A DNA stretch of 64,000 nt from Candidatus Vallotiella hemipterorum. Its GTDB lineage: Bacteria; Pseudomonadota; Gammaproteobacteria; Burkholderiales; Burkholderiaceae. The position numbers and the translations under genes are program-made. The stretch is from assembly GCF_910593725.1 (NCBI RefSeq), contig NZ_OU343031.1, positions 186,001-250,000 on the forward strand, given 5' to 3'. Under the pieces are notes generated by a model. That model made no database searches and had not been told where the DNA came from. It worked only from the letters and a program-made list of their open reading frames with translations. Below, piece by piece: positions 1 through 11,392 of the stretch; the stretch's first letter is position 1, and every line of letters begins with the position of its first letter.

Positions 1-62
1 CGTTTCGTGATGAGAGAGTGGCGTTTAGCACAGTCTTTCATGATCTCCATGACGTTAAGTAT

Positions 63-180
63 TTATAATGACGGGTGGGCCCTAATAGAAATCAGTATGC
101 GCTCTGCTTCCTTGGTGATTGGATATGGATTAATAAACAGCTCTGTCTCGTCTAAAGATTGTGCTAATGCAGTGCTTTTC
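63..180 (-). pseudogene. Possible C-terminal remnant of an unrecognised protein
   Basis: On the minus strand about 38 codons stay open and end at a TAA at 63-65. The residue mix looks protein-like (it includes LFINPYPITKEAERIL), in contrast to the stop-rich surroundings. The frame is closed by a stop just upstream. A second frame further upstream (about 190-345) is also open for some 45 codons, which would fit a frameshifted gene. I do not recognise the family. It could be chance, so treat it as a possible gene relic only. Confidence 0.25.
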
Positions 181-663
181 TCTTAAAATATATATTGGAA
201 TGTAGTATACGATACATTTTAAAAGCTGATAGACAATATGCCTCTCCATAAGAGTGGGGAAATTCACTGCAGTAAGCTAGATCACCACCTAATACCGAAT
301 CGGCGATAGAGTGCATGAAAACTCGTTGAAAGGTATAACACCTTCCTGCTAACTATAGTTGAGTAACTTTTTCTAGTGTGATTGAGTATGATATACAGGT
401 CTACCGAGACATATTTTGATTAGGCATAGTCGCGAAGCGGCTCGGGTCTGCATATATTGCAAAAATGTGAATTTGATATGCATCAAATATTTTGTTCGGG
501 ATATTAGAACTACCCAAACAAATATCTAGACTGACTAGTCAGTGTCGGACATAGCACGTTAAACTGCAACCGATACTACGTAGTTTTTATGCGGAAGCCC
601 TAGTACTTTGATTAAGCACTGCGTGCATGCCGCAGGTGTGCCAGGGCATGCTTCGGAGAAAAA
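181..663. other. Non-coding stretch before the ferritin-like gene
   Basis: No intact gene is seen. The only notable points are the possible minus-strand open frame at about 190-345 and a ribosome binding site (GGAG at about 655-658) that belongs to the next gene. Confidence 0.5.
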
Positions 664-1491
664 ATGGAAACCGACATCCAAACTATGTTGCCATGGCGTA
701 TCGAGGATATCGATTTATCGCAGATTGTTCGTTTGCGTTCTGCTATGAATGAGGATTTGCTGCTGCTGTTATGTGCGGCGTCATTTATTGAAAGTGGTTC
801 AGATTTGTACACTAGTAATCTAAGCACATTCTTCAAAGGCGATTTAGAAGTATCGGGCTGGCTAAACCAGCATTGGGGAAATGAGGAATTGCAGCATGGC
901 CGTGCGCTAAAGGCTTATATAAATTACGTCTGGCCAGAGTTTAATTGGGATCTAGGGTTTGAACATTTTTTTGATGAGTATTCCAACACATGTTCTTTAG
1001 AAGCTTTTGAAAAAACCTGGGCGCTGGAAATGGTCGCACGCTGTGTAGTAGAGACTGGTACAGCCACATTATATCGAGCGATCAACGAGTATTCAGACGA
1101 GCCAGTTCTCAAGGTGATCACTGATCATATTCGCAATGATGAAGTGCGCCACTATAAATATTTTTTTAGATTTTTTAAAAAGTTTAATCAGATTGAGGGC
1201 AATAATCGTTTTTCTGTGCTAGGCACATTAGTGCGACGCGTAATGGAAATTAAGAATGAAGATTTAGAGATTGCGTTACGACATGTATTCTTAGTTAGAT
1301 ACCCTGCGCTATTTTATAGTAGCACCTATATGCGCGAGAAGGTAGCGCACGTGAATGCACTAGTTCGTACGCATATGTCTGCTGACATGTGCGTGAAGAT
1401 GCTACTTAAGCCGCTCGGCCTGCCTGCACAGATACAACCCATCCTACAGTATCCGATGACTCAGATTGCGCGGCATGTATTCTTTCGCTAG
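664..1491 (+). CDS. Ferritin-like (di-iron) domain protein
   Basis: This 275-residue cytoplasmic protein has the pattern of a ferritin/rubrerythrin-like four-helix di-iron fold. A glutamate sits in the first helix (E43), then an E-x-x-H pair (E75, H78 in NEELQHGRA), a further helix with glutamates (LEMVARCVVETG) and a second D-E-x-x-H pair (NDEVRHYKYF). Such proteins bind two irons and act in iron storage or as oxidases; the substrate is unknown. The start is supported by GGAG a few bases upstream. Burkholderia species carry a similar gene beside rhlE, and the rhlE pseudogene follows here on the other strand. The gene is intact in a region where most neighbours have decayed, which suggests it is under selection. 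Family assignment is fairly sure, exact function is not. Confidence 0.7.
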   Translation: METDIQTMLPWRIEDIDLSQIVRLRSAMNEDLLLLLCAASFIESGSDLYTSNLSTFFKGDLEVSGWLNQHWGNEELQHGRALKAYINYVWPEFNWDLGFEHFFDEYSNTCSLEAFEKTWALEMVARCVVETGTATLYRAINEYSDEPVLKVITDHIRNDEVRHYKYFFRFFKKFNQIEGNNRFSVLGTLVRRVMEIKNEDLEIALRHVFLVRYPALFYSSTYMREKVAHVNALVRTHMSADMCVKMLLKPLGLPAQIQPILQYPMTQIARHVFFR

Positions 1492-2136
1492 CGATATAAT
1501 CACTATTTCATCAAAAAAATTAAAAACGAATTCATAGAATATAATGATATATGTCGTATATGGCAAATAATCTACAATAATTTAAAAGCAACAATATAAT
1601 AAGACCTTGTTTTGGCCTTATGATCGCCTATTGTTGCCTTAAGCAGCTTGTTGTATGTTGTTGGTTAATAAAATTACACTCGCCTTTGTTTTGGGGCAGA
1701 CGTAGTATCCGGCATCCTTGACGTAAATAAGATACATAGCCGTGTTAACATCGTCCTAAACGCAGAGCAATAGCTAACGTTTCTATATGTTTCTATGTGT
1801 TCCACATATAGTTAGTAGGGCGTTTAAACCACGATAGCAACTATCTTATTAATACTTGTTCTAAGACTTTCTCTAGAAATAAGTATCTTAACGTAGTGCT
1901 CTAAGCATCGCGCTTTAGCTGAATGTTGTTTAGCTCCGCTCTCATGGAAAAGGACTGCGGTATGCGCGCTGTAGTCATGCTTATCGGATAATTCGGCCTA
2001 GCTTTGCGATGTATATCGACATGGGATTACGTATTTGTTTATGTCTTATCTTATACACTATTCCAACTAGAGGTTGCATGACTTTACTTGTTTAGGTGAT
2101 TAAGAACTTGCGATAGAGTGTTCTTCTGATAGCGCG
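1492..2136. other. AT-rich non-coding stretch
   Basis: About 640 bases between the ferritin-like gene and the end of the helicase pseudogene. I see no intact ORF, RNA gene or repeat in it. Confidence 0.5.
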
Positions 2137-3289
2137 CTACGCGCCAGTGAATGACTGGGATGCTCGCTTAGCATCAAGATTTAGTTCGAAACCAGCAATA
2201 ATATTACGTGGTAGTGCGCGCTTAATCAGGTTTTCTATGTCTGTTAGCATTGATGTTCATCAATGCAGACTAGTGATATGGCCTGTCCTGTCGTGCCTGC
2301 ACGGCTAGTACAGGCGATGCGATACGCATAGTCTTCCGGAATATTTAGCAAGTCGAAATTTACTACATTTGGTAATTGGTCAGTATCAATTCCACGTGCC
2401 AAGATATTAGTAGCGACTAACACCTGCAATGTACTGTTTTTGAATTTTTTATTTCCATAGATAGCTAGCGCGCTAATACTATCCTTTAGCAATTGTGCTA
2501 TAAGGCAATTCGCCCCATGCTTGGTACGCGCGAACACAAGCACCCGGAACTAGTTACGCTCTTTGATTAAGATAGTAAGCAGCTGGCGTTTGCGGTCCCG
2601 ATTAACAAGATAGATCGTTTGGGTAACTGTCTCGGCTGTAGTATTACGACGAGTTATCTCGATCAGCACCGCAGAATCGAGTAGGTCGTCAGCAAGTACC
2701 TTGATCTCGTCGGAGAATGTCGCAAAAACAATAAACCTTGGCGTTGAGGAGGAAGATACTTGAGAGCATGCTTGATATCGTGAATGAAACCTATATCTAG
2801 CATGCGGTCGACTTCATCCAGTACTAAGATTTGCAATCTACGTAGGTCGAGCGTACATATTCTAAATATGATCTAGCAATCGTCCAGATGTGGCTACGAC
2901 TGTGTTAACACCACGCCGCAGAGCGTTGATTTATGGGGTAATGCTGGTACTACCAAATATGACCATCGAGCGCAGATTTAGGTACTTTCCGTATTCGCGT
3001 ACGCTTTTTCCGAGATTTGCATGGCTAATTCTCGTGTTGGTGTCAAAATTAACGCGCTCACTATCGATTTACCCGATACCGAGCGTGCTCTAGAGGGCTT
3101 TTTAGGATGGGCAATGAAAGACCGCAATCTTACCATACCAGTGCTAGTTTATGAGCTAGCTAGCAGGTCTCTACCACTGAGTACTACTATAGTGACTTGA
3201 CGCTAGCTAGACCGTGTCGGCGTTGCATAACCAAGTTCATTGACGGCGCGCACAAACAGTTCATATAAACCAAGATAATAAAATGACAT
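2137..3289 (-). pseudogene. rhlE: DEAD-box RNA helicase pseudogene (RhlE type)
   Basis: Read on the minus strand, pieces of an RhlE-like helicase follow in the right order but in different frames. They are a start at 3289 (MSFYYLGLYELFVRAVNELGY, shown here only to identify the N-terminus), a frameshifted Walker A remnant (GKIAVF near 3130), motif Ia PTRELAMQ (about 3010-3050), motif [13 protein letters not shown] (about 2790-2830), a motif III region, and the C-terminal helicase domain, whose longest open frame is 2244-2543. There is an in-frame stop near 2546 where the family usually has Trp. Motif VI reads RIACTSRAG instead of the expected HRIGRTGRAG. A frameshift after DEHQ is followed by a recognisable tail (LIKRALPRNIIAGFE). 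RhlE acts in ribosome and RNA maintenance. This copy cannot make an active helicase. Confidence 0.85.
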
Positions 3290-6239
3290 ATTAGATAACG
3301 TTATCACCGGTCTGGCGCGAAACGCACATCAGACCTAAATCGGTGCGGTAGAGGACTAAAGGCATAAGGGCATTGAAATTGTTATAATTCCTATATTTAA
3401 AATTATTTAGTTCGATACTGATTTCTCGAACGACAGAATCCCCAACATCTAACACGCTTATTTGTCAAATAGCCAACCATGTCCCTACATAAGATATCGA
3501 GCAGATTAATATAAATATCTTTATCTTGCTAAAATGGTTTTTTATTATTTTTACCCTACTTCTAGTGCAAAACGTTTTTATGTGTGTCGAAATTGCTTAG
3601 ATTTTTTTCTTATTTAATGTAGGAAATAGTGCATACTTATTCTGTAAAAAAATAAGCTACTATAAAATATTGCTAAACTAATTTGAGCCACTTAGCATCT
3701 AAGTCAAGATATAAAATATCCTGCATATAGCAGGTTTTTAATTAAATAAAAGCGATAGTTCCTGCTACGTAGATTAGTGACATTAAACTATTCTTTTTTC
3801 TCCTAGAGGGGGGGGATAGTTTACTCTAACTAAAGAGTATATGGCGATTATTACTTAGGTAAGCACAGCTTGTATGCACGTCTTAGTTATATAATCGGTT
3901 ATAGTAATTTCGGTTTTTAGTACGAACTAATGTAATGATCGATATAAGTTTTCTTACACTTTACTTGTTAATTCTATACCGATTGTTAAGAGTAATACTC
4001 AATGTATTTTTCATTTCGAAAAATATGGTTATTATAATGCCTCTATCGTTAAATTAGTTAGAATAAGTTTCTAGAATAGTTAGTTAAAAACTATATCGTG
4101 ATTATATATACAGTGTAATTCTTATACATATACGCTAAATTTTTTATATAACAAGGTATATGTTGATAGAATCATTGCTAAAGCCCACTACGCCAGAATT
4201 GCTAATTCTATACCCGTTAGGGCTCAGTCCTCATATAAACGCAAGATAATAAGCTTTTACTATGATTACTATCTATACAATCCATTGACCACCAGTTGGT
4301 ATTGAGTCTAATACAGTTAGTTGCGACAGAGATATATAAGATGGTTATTGCTTCTAACAAAATATAGCAATCTTTCGTGAAAATAAACAAAAGGTCTGTA
4401 ACTAAAGATAGTGTATTGGCAGAGGTTTATACGTTTAGGGACTAAAGAGCTTGCCTAAAGATTTCAAAAAGTAGGTATTAATTAATATTCTACACTCTGG
4501 TAGTTATTGTGTCATACTATGACCATAGAGTGCGGAGGGGAATACTTCCCATTATTCCAACTAAAAACAAAGTCTGCACTAGCATCTAAAAGAGTACCTA
4601 GAGGCGAGCATAAAAGATAACTATAAGACGCATATTACTCTATTAATAAATAAATAAGAGTGTAGATGATGAAGAGTTAAGAATGTTTTTACAAGGTCGG
4701 TATTAATAGAAATAGAAATCCGCTTTATGGATCTAGATATTGTGCCTAAATATTACAACTATAGACTTAATAATCTATAAATAGCTTATTTTTGTGCTTG
4801 CAATATCGGAGAATAGCATATTCTTACTGCTTGAATCTTAGTGGAAATTTTTTGCATCAAGTAACGGCTGAGTTTAGGTTTCGTTTTATCAACCCAAAAA
4901 GTGTGTCTGAGATCGTTTATTATCAAAAAACATAAAGCTTTCTATAAAAACCAGGGTGCCGCTATACTCACTCAACTTATACGTATAATATTCTTAGCTG
5001 TTTTTAGAAAAGACAGACCGTTTATGCCCACGATACCCTATAGTACGCTCACGCTCTGTAAGCGCAGACTTGACCGTATATTAAACATATGAGATACGCC
5101 TTGCACTTATGCGCATATATTGCTGAAAATATAATTTAAATATCATAAAGATCGCTGAAGATAGTATAGGCTAAAACAGCCTATACGGCATTAGTGATTA
5201 AGACAATTTGGTACTCATCTACTTAGATTAATAAGTTATAATGATAGCGTGGTGCAATTCACGATGCTAGCTTGCTGTAGTTTTATATATCGCTAGATAT
5301 TGCACTAGACCGGTTAACTTCTATAAAGGGCTCGAAAACTCATAACCAAAACTATTGTGTTTATCAATTTAAGTTATCAGGATAACGATTAATAGTAACC
5401 TACTATTATTAGGTACTTTTAAGTCAGAAAATTTTTAATAATTTATGAAATATTATTGCAAACTATGCTAGTTATGCTAGCGCTTCTAATTAATCTCATA
5501 ATATTAATATTATATCTATGCAGAACCCACTTACCCTAAATTAATATCAGCGTCTAACGGATAAAGCTCCAGTTATACTATATTAGTTAAGGTAAGATTT
5601 ATCTGGATTATATCTATACAAGCTCCTATAACTTTTCATACAGATTCGAGTCTCACTCAGGATGCTCTTCTAACTCTGTATAGCAGGTGAACGCATCAAC
5701 GTTCGAATATAGATTTAGATAATAACTGAATATCCCCATAACCTAGACTAGTGACGACTATATAAAGATACAGCATAGTTGAATTTATAGTGATTTTAGT
5801 AAAACAGCCCTCTAAAGTACGGTGTACGTGCCTTATTTATTATAGCTAATAAGATGTCACCACGACGGCTGATGAGCTATAATTTTAACTAGTTTAAAAA
5901 AACTAAATACTAAAATGATTGGTAAGTCATTATTTATATCTACAAAAATTAGATTGACCATTATATATTAATATATATAAGCTATTTTAGCTTTAAAGGC
6001 TAACACTTACTTATAGTATTAATAGTCTAAGTATAGAGTATATAGCTTTCTATAAGCATAAAATGAGCGGGTCTATAAATCTTATTAGGGCATAGCGCTG
6101 AAAAAAATTTAGTTAGGATAGAGAAATTAATATGCTGGCATGCGCAATAAAAAGAATATGGTGTACTTATCTAAGCTCAGAAATAGCATAAGTTAGTGAA
6201 ACTTATAGTAAACTACTTTAGTTATAGTAGCTATTTTAG
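3290..6239. other. Long AT-rich non-coding desert (about 2.9 kb)
   Basis: No ORF here looks real: the longest frame (4901-5092, 63 codons) has no recognisable family or ribosome binding site. The base composition is clearly richer in A and T than the flanking genes. I see no tandem repeats, insertion sequence ends or rRNA. The likely reading is eroded genes between rhlE and recA. Confidence 0.6.
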
Positions 6240-6316
6240 TGGTGGCGAATCAGGGATTTGAACCCCGGACCTTCGGATTATGATTCCGCTGCTCTAACCG
6301 ACTGAGCTAATTCGCC
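6240..6316 (-). tRNA. tRNA-Met (anticodon CAT), CCA encoded
   Basis: The minus strand folds into a complete 77-base cloverleaf. The acceptor stem GGCGAAT pairs with ATTCGCC, the discriminator is A, and the 3' CCA is encoded (6240-6242). The D arm is GCTC/GAGC, the anticodon loop ATCATAA reads CAT, and the T arm carries TTCAAAT. The outermost anticodon-stem pair is a G-A mismatch, the other four pairs are normal. It lacks the unpaired first base typical of the initiator, so an elongator tRNA-Met is most likely. A lysidine-modified tRNA-Ile2 also carries CAT and cannot be fully excluded by eye. It stands alone, with no gene within about 1.7 kb on either side. Confidence 0.88.
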
Positions 6317-8043
6317 CAAATCAGGCGGGATTATGAGCATATAAAAATGTATTGTCAACTGCTGCTTCTTTCTGGTCAAAATAGGCATCCTAATAGGATT
6401 CTTTGAACTCAGATAGAATCGCTATGAAGTATATTTAATACCAATACATAGTAGCAAGTACAGAACCACAAAATTAGTGTTTACGATACTAAAATATACT
6501 AAAATCGAAGGATTGATATAATATCAAATATCGCTGTTAAGATAAAGTTAAGCTATAAATTCTCGTCACGCAGATAAGCAAGAGGGTCAAAAGTATAAAA
6601 TGCCGATCAGAAATCTTATCTTTTCTGAATCTAGCTACAACAAAAAACTATGTTTTGAGCGTATGTTATCGGCGATGTACTCCATTACACTCTTTACAAT
6701 TCTTTGCTGGATTAAAAATACAGAGAAAAATAATTTTTAGGTTCCTTCATGTCCTTATTTTACTATAAATCGAGATGTAAAATCTCGCCAGGTACTGGGG
6801 GCGTATATTTTAATCAATAGTTTCTTAATTGCCTAAAGATGATTGCGTAGAATATCTGGACTTAACATTTTGGTAGCACAGCTAAGATCTATAAAGATAG
6901 CGCTAAATTTTTTGCTTTTTAGGCAAACAAGAGATTTATTTTCTTGCCTTAACTATAGCGGTCTATTATCAAATATAATATTTATAGTAAAATTTATAAA
7001 TATTATATTAGTATTCCGGGGCGTGCTTTAAAAGCTCATTCCATGATTAAAACAAGGATTTACTGTTGTTCTAATAGATTTGTTTGGGCATGGTCGTGTG
7101 CCGGCATGTTGCTCGGATTATATGTATAGATACACTAAATATAGTTAATATGTTCGTCATGCACAGTTTTATATTAACCTATACAAACAAGCGTTAGAGT
7201 CGATCAAAAATTTTTTGACGAGCAATAATTAGGTAAGATCCATAGGTATTACAAGCACAAAAGTGCTAATCACACTTAATGTGTATTACGCTAAGAAAAT
7301 ATATACCTAAGATGCTTAGCACTATGGCTAGCTAGCTTGATGTGCGTTTAGGTTAGTTCAGAAGTAATATCTTTAAGTCAAGAATTACTATAATTCGCCT
7401 AGTAGCTAACTTACTTTTCCCGTAACTAGTATGTGTTGTATGCAACATCGCCCGACTATGTTGTTACTTACTTTGACCGAACTTAAATAAATCGTAGATA
7501 GGTCGTTTTGTTTACAACCTCTATCTCCTAGATGAAACGGGGGATATTTTAAACAATCCGTCAATATTGTATATAAATATTAGTAGGTAATTAATGATCG
7601 GTGGGTTGAACAATTCTATTAATAATGCGATATTGTCATAGGCCCCTATTTTTAACATAGTCGACTACAGAAGAGCCAGAATAGTGGAATAGTCGGGCTA
7701 TGCTATCTAAAAGCATGCATATAGGCGTGCTTTAATAGGGGTAAAACCTACCTCACTTTTTCTGTAGGCCCTAATATTCTGAATAGTGAAACAATTCCTG
7801 ATATATAGGGCACAATATACGTCAACCTTTACCACGAGTATCAGGGGCGTAGCTACTAGATCAGGCATGCTAGTCATAAAGGGGATATGTATTACGTTCT
7901 TGCAAACAACATTGTCCCTTTATACGGTAGAAAGAGTCAGGCGAGAGAGTAGTAGTATTATGAATAAATAGCCAAAATAGCTATGATAAAACCTTATAAC
8001 GCATAAACAATGGACTGTCGCTCATCATAGCAAAGGACGATCC
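6317..8043. other. AT-rich non-coding stretch upstream of recA (about 1.7 kb)
   Basis: The short open frames (6843-7031 and 7786-7971) have no recognisable content and no ribosome binding site. I see no intact gene. The promoter of recA must lie in the last part; the only SOS-like sequence is a poor match at 8015-8030. Confidence 0.5.
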
Positions 8044-9102
8044 ATGGAAGAAAGAAAAAAAGCCTCAACCGGATTAACTGCGGAAAAAAGTAAGGCACTA
8101 GCTGCTGCGCTATCGCAGATTGAGAAGCAGTTCGGTAAGGGGTCCATCATGCGGCTTGGTGATGGCGAAGCGGTCGAGGATATTCAGGTAGTATCAACAG
8201 GTTCACTTGGACTAGATGTTGCGCTAGGTGTCGGTGGACTACCTCGTGGCCGTGTTATCGAGATATACGGGCCAGAATCTTCTGGCAAAACTACATTAAC
8301 TCTGCAAGTAATCGCCGAGATGCAGAAAATCAGTGGCACTTGCGCATTTATCGATGCGGAACATGCGCTCGATGTCCAGTATGCGTCTAAGCTTGGTATC
8401 AACGTGCCAGAATTACTAATTTCTCAGCCTGATACTGGTGAACAAGCACTAGAGATCACTGATGCTCTCGTTCGTTCGGGGTCGATAGATATGATTGTTA
8501 TTGACTCAGTAGCCGCGCTTGTGCCGAAGGCTGAAATTGAAGGTGAGATGGGCGATGCATTACCAGGCCTACAGGCAAGACTAATGTCTCAGGCGCTACG
8601 TAAGCTAACCGGAACGATTAAGCGGACTAATTGTCTAGTTATCTTTATCAATCAAATCCGAATGAGGATCGGTGTAATATTCGGTAGCCCAGAAACCACT
8701 ACTGGTGGCAATGCGTTGAAGTTCTACGCTTCAGTTCGGCTTGATATCCGTCGGATCGGTTCGATCAAGAAGAGCGACGCAGTTATCGGTAATGAAACTC
8801 GTGTCAAGGTTGTTAAAAATAAAGTGTCTCCACCATTCCGCGAGGCAATTTTTGATATTTTATATGGCGAGGGAATTTCACGACAAGGTGAGATTATTGA
8901 TCTTGGAGTACAGGAAAAAATTATTGATAAGGCGGGTGCCTGGTATAGCTACAATGGCGAAAAGATTGGTCAAGGTAAAGACAATGCACGAGAGTTCTTA
9001 CGTGAAAATCTAAATCTTGCACGGGAGATTGAAAATCGAGTCCGTAAGTCGCTCGGCGTCATAGCAATGCCGGCTTACGAGGAGTTAACTACTAATAAAT
9101 AA
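8044..9102 (+). CDS. recA: Recombinase RecA
   Basis: RecA binds single-stranded DNA, forms an ATP-dependent filament for homologous recombination and triggers LexA cleavage. The 352-residue protein has the full family length. Walker A is at residues 76-84 (GPESSGKTT), the Walker B strand reads [10 protein letters not shown], and the L2 DNA-binding loop region contains [17 protein letters not shown]. The start follows AAAGGA with good spacing. In Burkholderia recX normally follows recA, but here the next kilobase holds no recognisable recX, so the regulator of RecA filaments appears lost while RecA is kept. I see no convincing SOS box (CTGT-N8-ACAG); the closest sequence deviates and lies next to the ribosome binding site. 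Identity is certain. Confidence 0.98.
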   Translation: MEERKKASTGLTAEKSKALAAALSQIEKQFGKGSIMRLGDGEAVEDIQVVSTGSLGLDVALGVGGLPRGRVIEIYGPESSGKTTLTLQVIAEMQKISGTCAFIDAEHALDVQYASKLGINVPELLISQPDTGEQALEITDALVRSGSIDMIVIDSVAALVPKAEIEGEMGDALPGLQARLMSQALRKLTGTIKRTNCLVIFINQIRMRIGVIFGSPETTTGGNALKFYASVRLDIRRIGSIKKSDAVIGNETRVKVVKNKVSPPFREAIFDILYGEGISRQGEIIDLGVQEKIIDKAGAWYSYNGEKIGQGKDNAREFLRENLNLAREIENRVRKSLGVIAMPAYEELTTNK

Positions 9103-10140
9103 TTTTGATATGCTAGGGCATAGCATCTAGTAGCTCGGTATTCGGTTATTATGCATCGATCATATCTCTATCGCTTTAGAAATCAGTTTTAGGAGGCCAA
9201 ATAGGACAAATAAAGTAGTAAAAAAATTTCAGACTTATTAGTATACATGCCGACTTACTGCCCTAAATAAACGCTTGCTAGCGCTCTTTCTATATACTTA
9301 TCTACCAACACGTTAGCAGGATAGATGATATAGCCCGAGTGAATTAAGGGTATATTTGCATAGTCCCCCTTTGGGTTATGTTATGCGCTGTCACTTATAC
9401 ACCTCGAAAGATAGATGTGTTTAAGGATGGGCAGGGTCTCTTGCGGGTCTAATAAACCAGTATGCTACACTCGGTCGGTGCTCTATTTTTAACGTCACCT
9501 TTCTATATCATATCTTTCCCGTGCTTATCACAGGGGCTTATTAGTTATGAGATTAATGACATATAAGCACTTTGAGTGTAAAACGTTCTGTAGGATACAG
9601 AAGCACATCTGATTCATTAGATTAGTTATGCATATACATAACTTACAATAAGTGTTAAGCCACTAGCGTGGCTACCTATCTACAAACTTTAGCTATGTAT
9701 TGCAATGCAGTGTCGGATAAAGACCGTCAATATGTGGTTGTTGTCAGAATAGATTTCCTATCTGAAGTATTGTGGAGGTGCGAATCCAAGCTATCGCATA
9801 TCAATTAGATTGTTGTTAACCTGCGCCGCGCGCGCCACGGCATAAAATTGCCAAAGATCTTGGTGGTAGAAAAGTGCATAAATCCTACTTAATCTCCGCG
9901 AAATACTACCGAGCTCGCCTGGTGCGCTTTAACCAAAACTGTACAGATAAGCGTTTCGAATATCAATGTGGCGCGCAGTGTAATACCGACTTATCTTAAC
10001 TGCAGTCCCACGGAGCAATACCCTCTTACCCTAGTGAGGGCCACATCCTGGGGCATATGAAGCCCGCGCCACCAAGCGCGATCTATTATCGCTAGATGCA
10101 AAGACACTCATTTTCACTCTCAGACTGAAGAAGATCACGT
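9103..10140. other. Degraded region between recA and sucC (recX expected, not found)
   Basis: Relatives carry recX and a DUF2889 gene here. I could not match any frame to either. The stretch 9780-10080 is visibly richer in G and C than its surroundings, like the coding genes, and has partly open frames on the plus strand, so it may be a recently broken gene. A weak AAGAAG before 10141 serves sucC. Confidence 0.4.
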
Positions 10141-11307
10141 ATGAAGATTCATGAGTACCAGAGTAAAGAGATTCTAAAAAAATTTGGGGTCGCGGTGCCG
10201 CGTGGTAAGCCTGCTTTTTCAGTAGATGAAGCCGTTAAAGTAGCTCAAGAACTGGGTGGCCCGGTCTGGGTCGTCAAAGCCCAGATCCACGCAGGTGGCC
10301 GGGGGAAAGGCGGCGGCATTAAAGTTGCAACATCGCTAGATCAGGTGCGTGCATATTCGAACCAGATCCTCGGCATGCAACTTAAGACCAACCAGACTAT
10401 CCCTGAAGGACAAAAGGTTAATCGGTTGCTTATAGAGGAGGGCGTGGATATTCAAAAAGAGTTGTATGTTGGTTTCGTTGTAGATCGCACCTTACAAAGA
10501 GTTGTACTAATGGCATCCAGCAAGGGGGGGGTAGATATTGAGGAAGTAGCGTCAAAGACGCCTGAACTCATTCATAAAATCTCTATCGATCCCTTGATAG
10601 GATTACAAGATACTAAATCAGATGAAATCGCCCAGAAGATCGGACTGCTAAATACATCTCTTAGGCAAGCCCGTTTAAATTTACAGGCCTTGTATAAGAC
10701 TTTTTGGGAGACAGATGCATCTCTAGTTGAAATCAATCCATTAATCTTGAGCAGTAAGGGTAGAGTTATGGCTCTAGATGCAAAGCTTAGCTTTGATCCG
10801 AGTGCGCTGTTCCGTCACCCGGAAATCACTGTATATCGTGACTTTGACGAAGAAGACCCCTCTGAAATCGAGGCGTCGAAGTTCGGTTTCGCATATATCT
10901 CCCTTAATGGCAATATCGGCTGTTTAGTTAACGGCGCTGGGCTAGCGATGGCTACTATGGATGCGATCCAGTTATTCGGCGGTGAACCAGCTAATTTCCT
11001 CGATGTTGGCGGCGGAGCAACGACCGAAAAAGTGACTGCAGCATTCAAGCTAATGCTAAAAAACCAAAATCTAAAAGCTGTTCTTATAAATATCTTCGGT
11101 GGCATTATGCGTTGCGATGTCATTGCCGAAGGCGTTATTGCCGCAGCGCAGGCGGTACACTTACGAGTCCCACTGGTTGTGCGGATGAAGGGCACAAACG
11201 AGGATCTCGGTAAGAAGATGCTCGCTGATTCTAGATTATCAATTATTTCTGTGGATAGCATGGAAGAGGCTGCACAGAAAGTAGTTATTGCAGCGGAAGG
11301 TAGGTGA
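10141..11307 (+). CDS. sucC: Succinate-CoA ligase [ADP-forming] beta subunit
   Basis: With SucD this enzyme converts succinyl-CoA, ADP and phosphate to succinate, CoA and ATP in the TCA cycle. The 388 residues equal the E. coli length. The N-terminus [17 protein letters not shown] is typical, and residues 1 to about 240 form the ATP-grasp domain, with [16 protein letters not shown] in the nucleotide-binding region. The C-terminal domain shows the conserved GGGATTEKV and [15 protein letters not shown] segments that contact the phosphohistidine of the alpha subunit. sucD follows 85 bases downstream on the same strand, so the two are probably one operon. Intact, with no unusual features. Confidence 0.97.
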   Translation: MKIHEYQSKEILKKFGVAVPRGKPAFSVDEAVKVAQELGGPVWVVKAQIHAGGRGKGGGIKVATSLDQVRAYSNQILGMQLKTNQTIPEGQKVNRLLIEEGVDIQKELYVGFVVDRTLQRVVLMASSKGGVDIEEVASKTPELIHKISIDPLIGLQDTKSDEIAQKIGLLNTSLRQARLNLQALYKTFWETDASLVEINPLILSSKGRVMALDAKLSFDPSALFRHPEITVYRDFDEEDPSEIEASKFGFAYISLNGNIGCLVNGAGLAMATMDAIQLFGGEPANFLDVGGGATTEKVTAAFKLMLKNQNLKAVLINIFGGIMRCDVIAEGVIAAAQAVHLRVPLVVRMKGTNEDLGKKMLADSRLSIISVDSMEEAAQKVVIAAEGR

Positions 11308-11392
11308 GCTATTATTCTCACATTGAATATATGCATGGTACCGTTTCTACGGTGACTTTTAGACCCACTATATCGAATAAAAAGGCTACTAT

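Noticed and set aside
4901-5092. Plus-strand 63-codon frame in the AT-rich desert
   Set aside because: No recognisable family, no ribosome binding site, and such lengths are expected by chance.
8015-8030. Possible LexA (SOS) box before recA, CTGT-N8-ATAG
   Set aside because: The right half deviates from ACAG, the centre is not AT-rich and it lies directly beside the ribosome binding site, so chance similarity is more likely.
10815-11336. Minus-strand 173-codon frame
   Set aside because: Antisense shadow of sucC with no family similarity.
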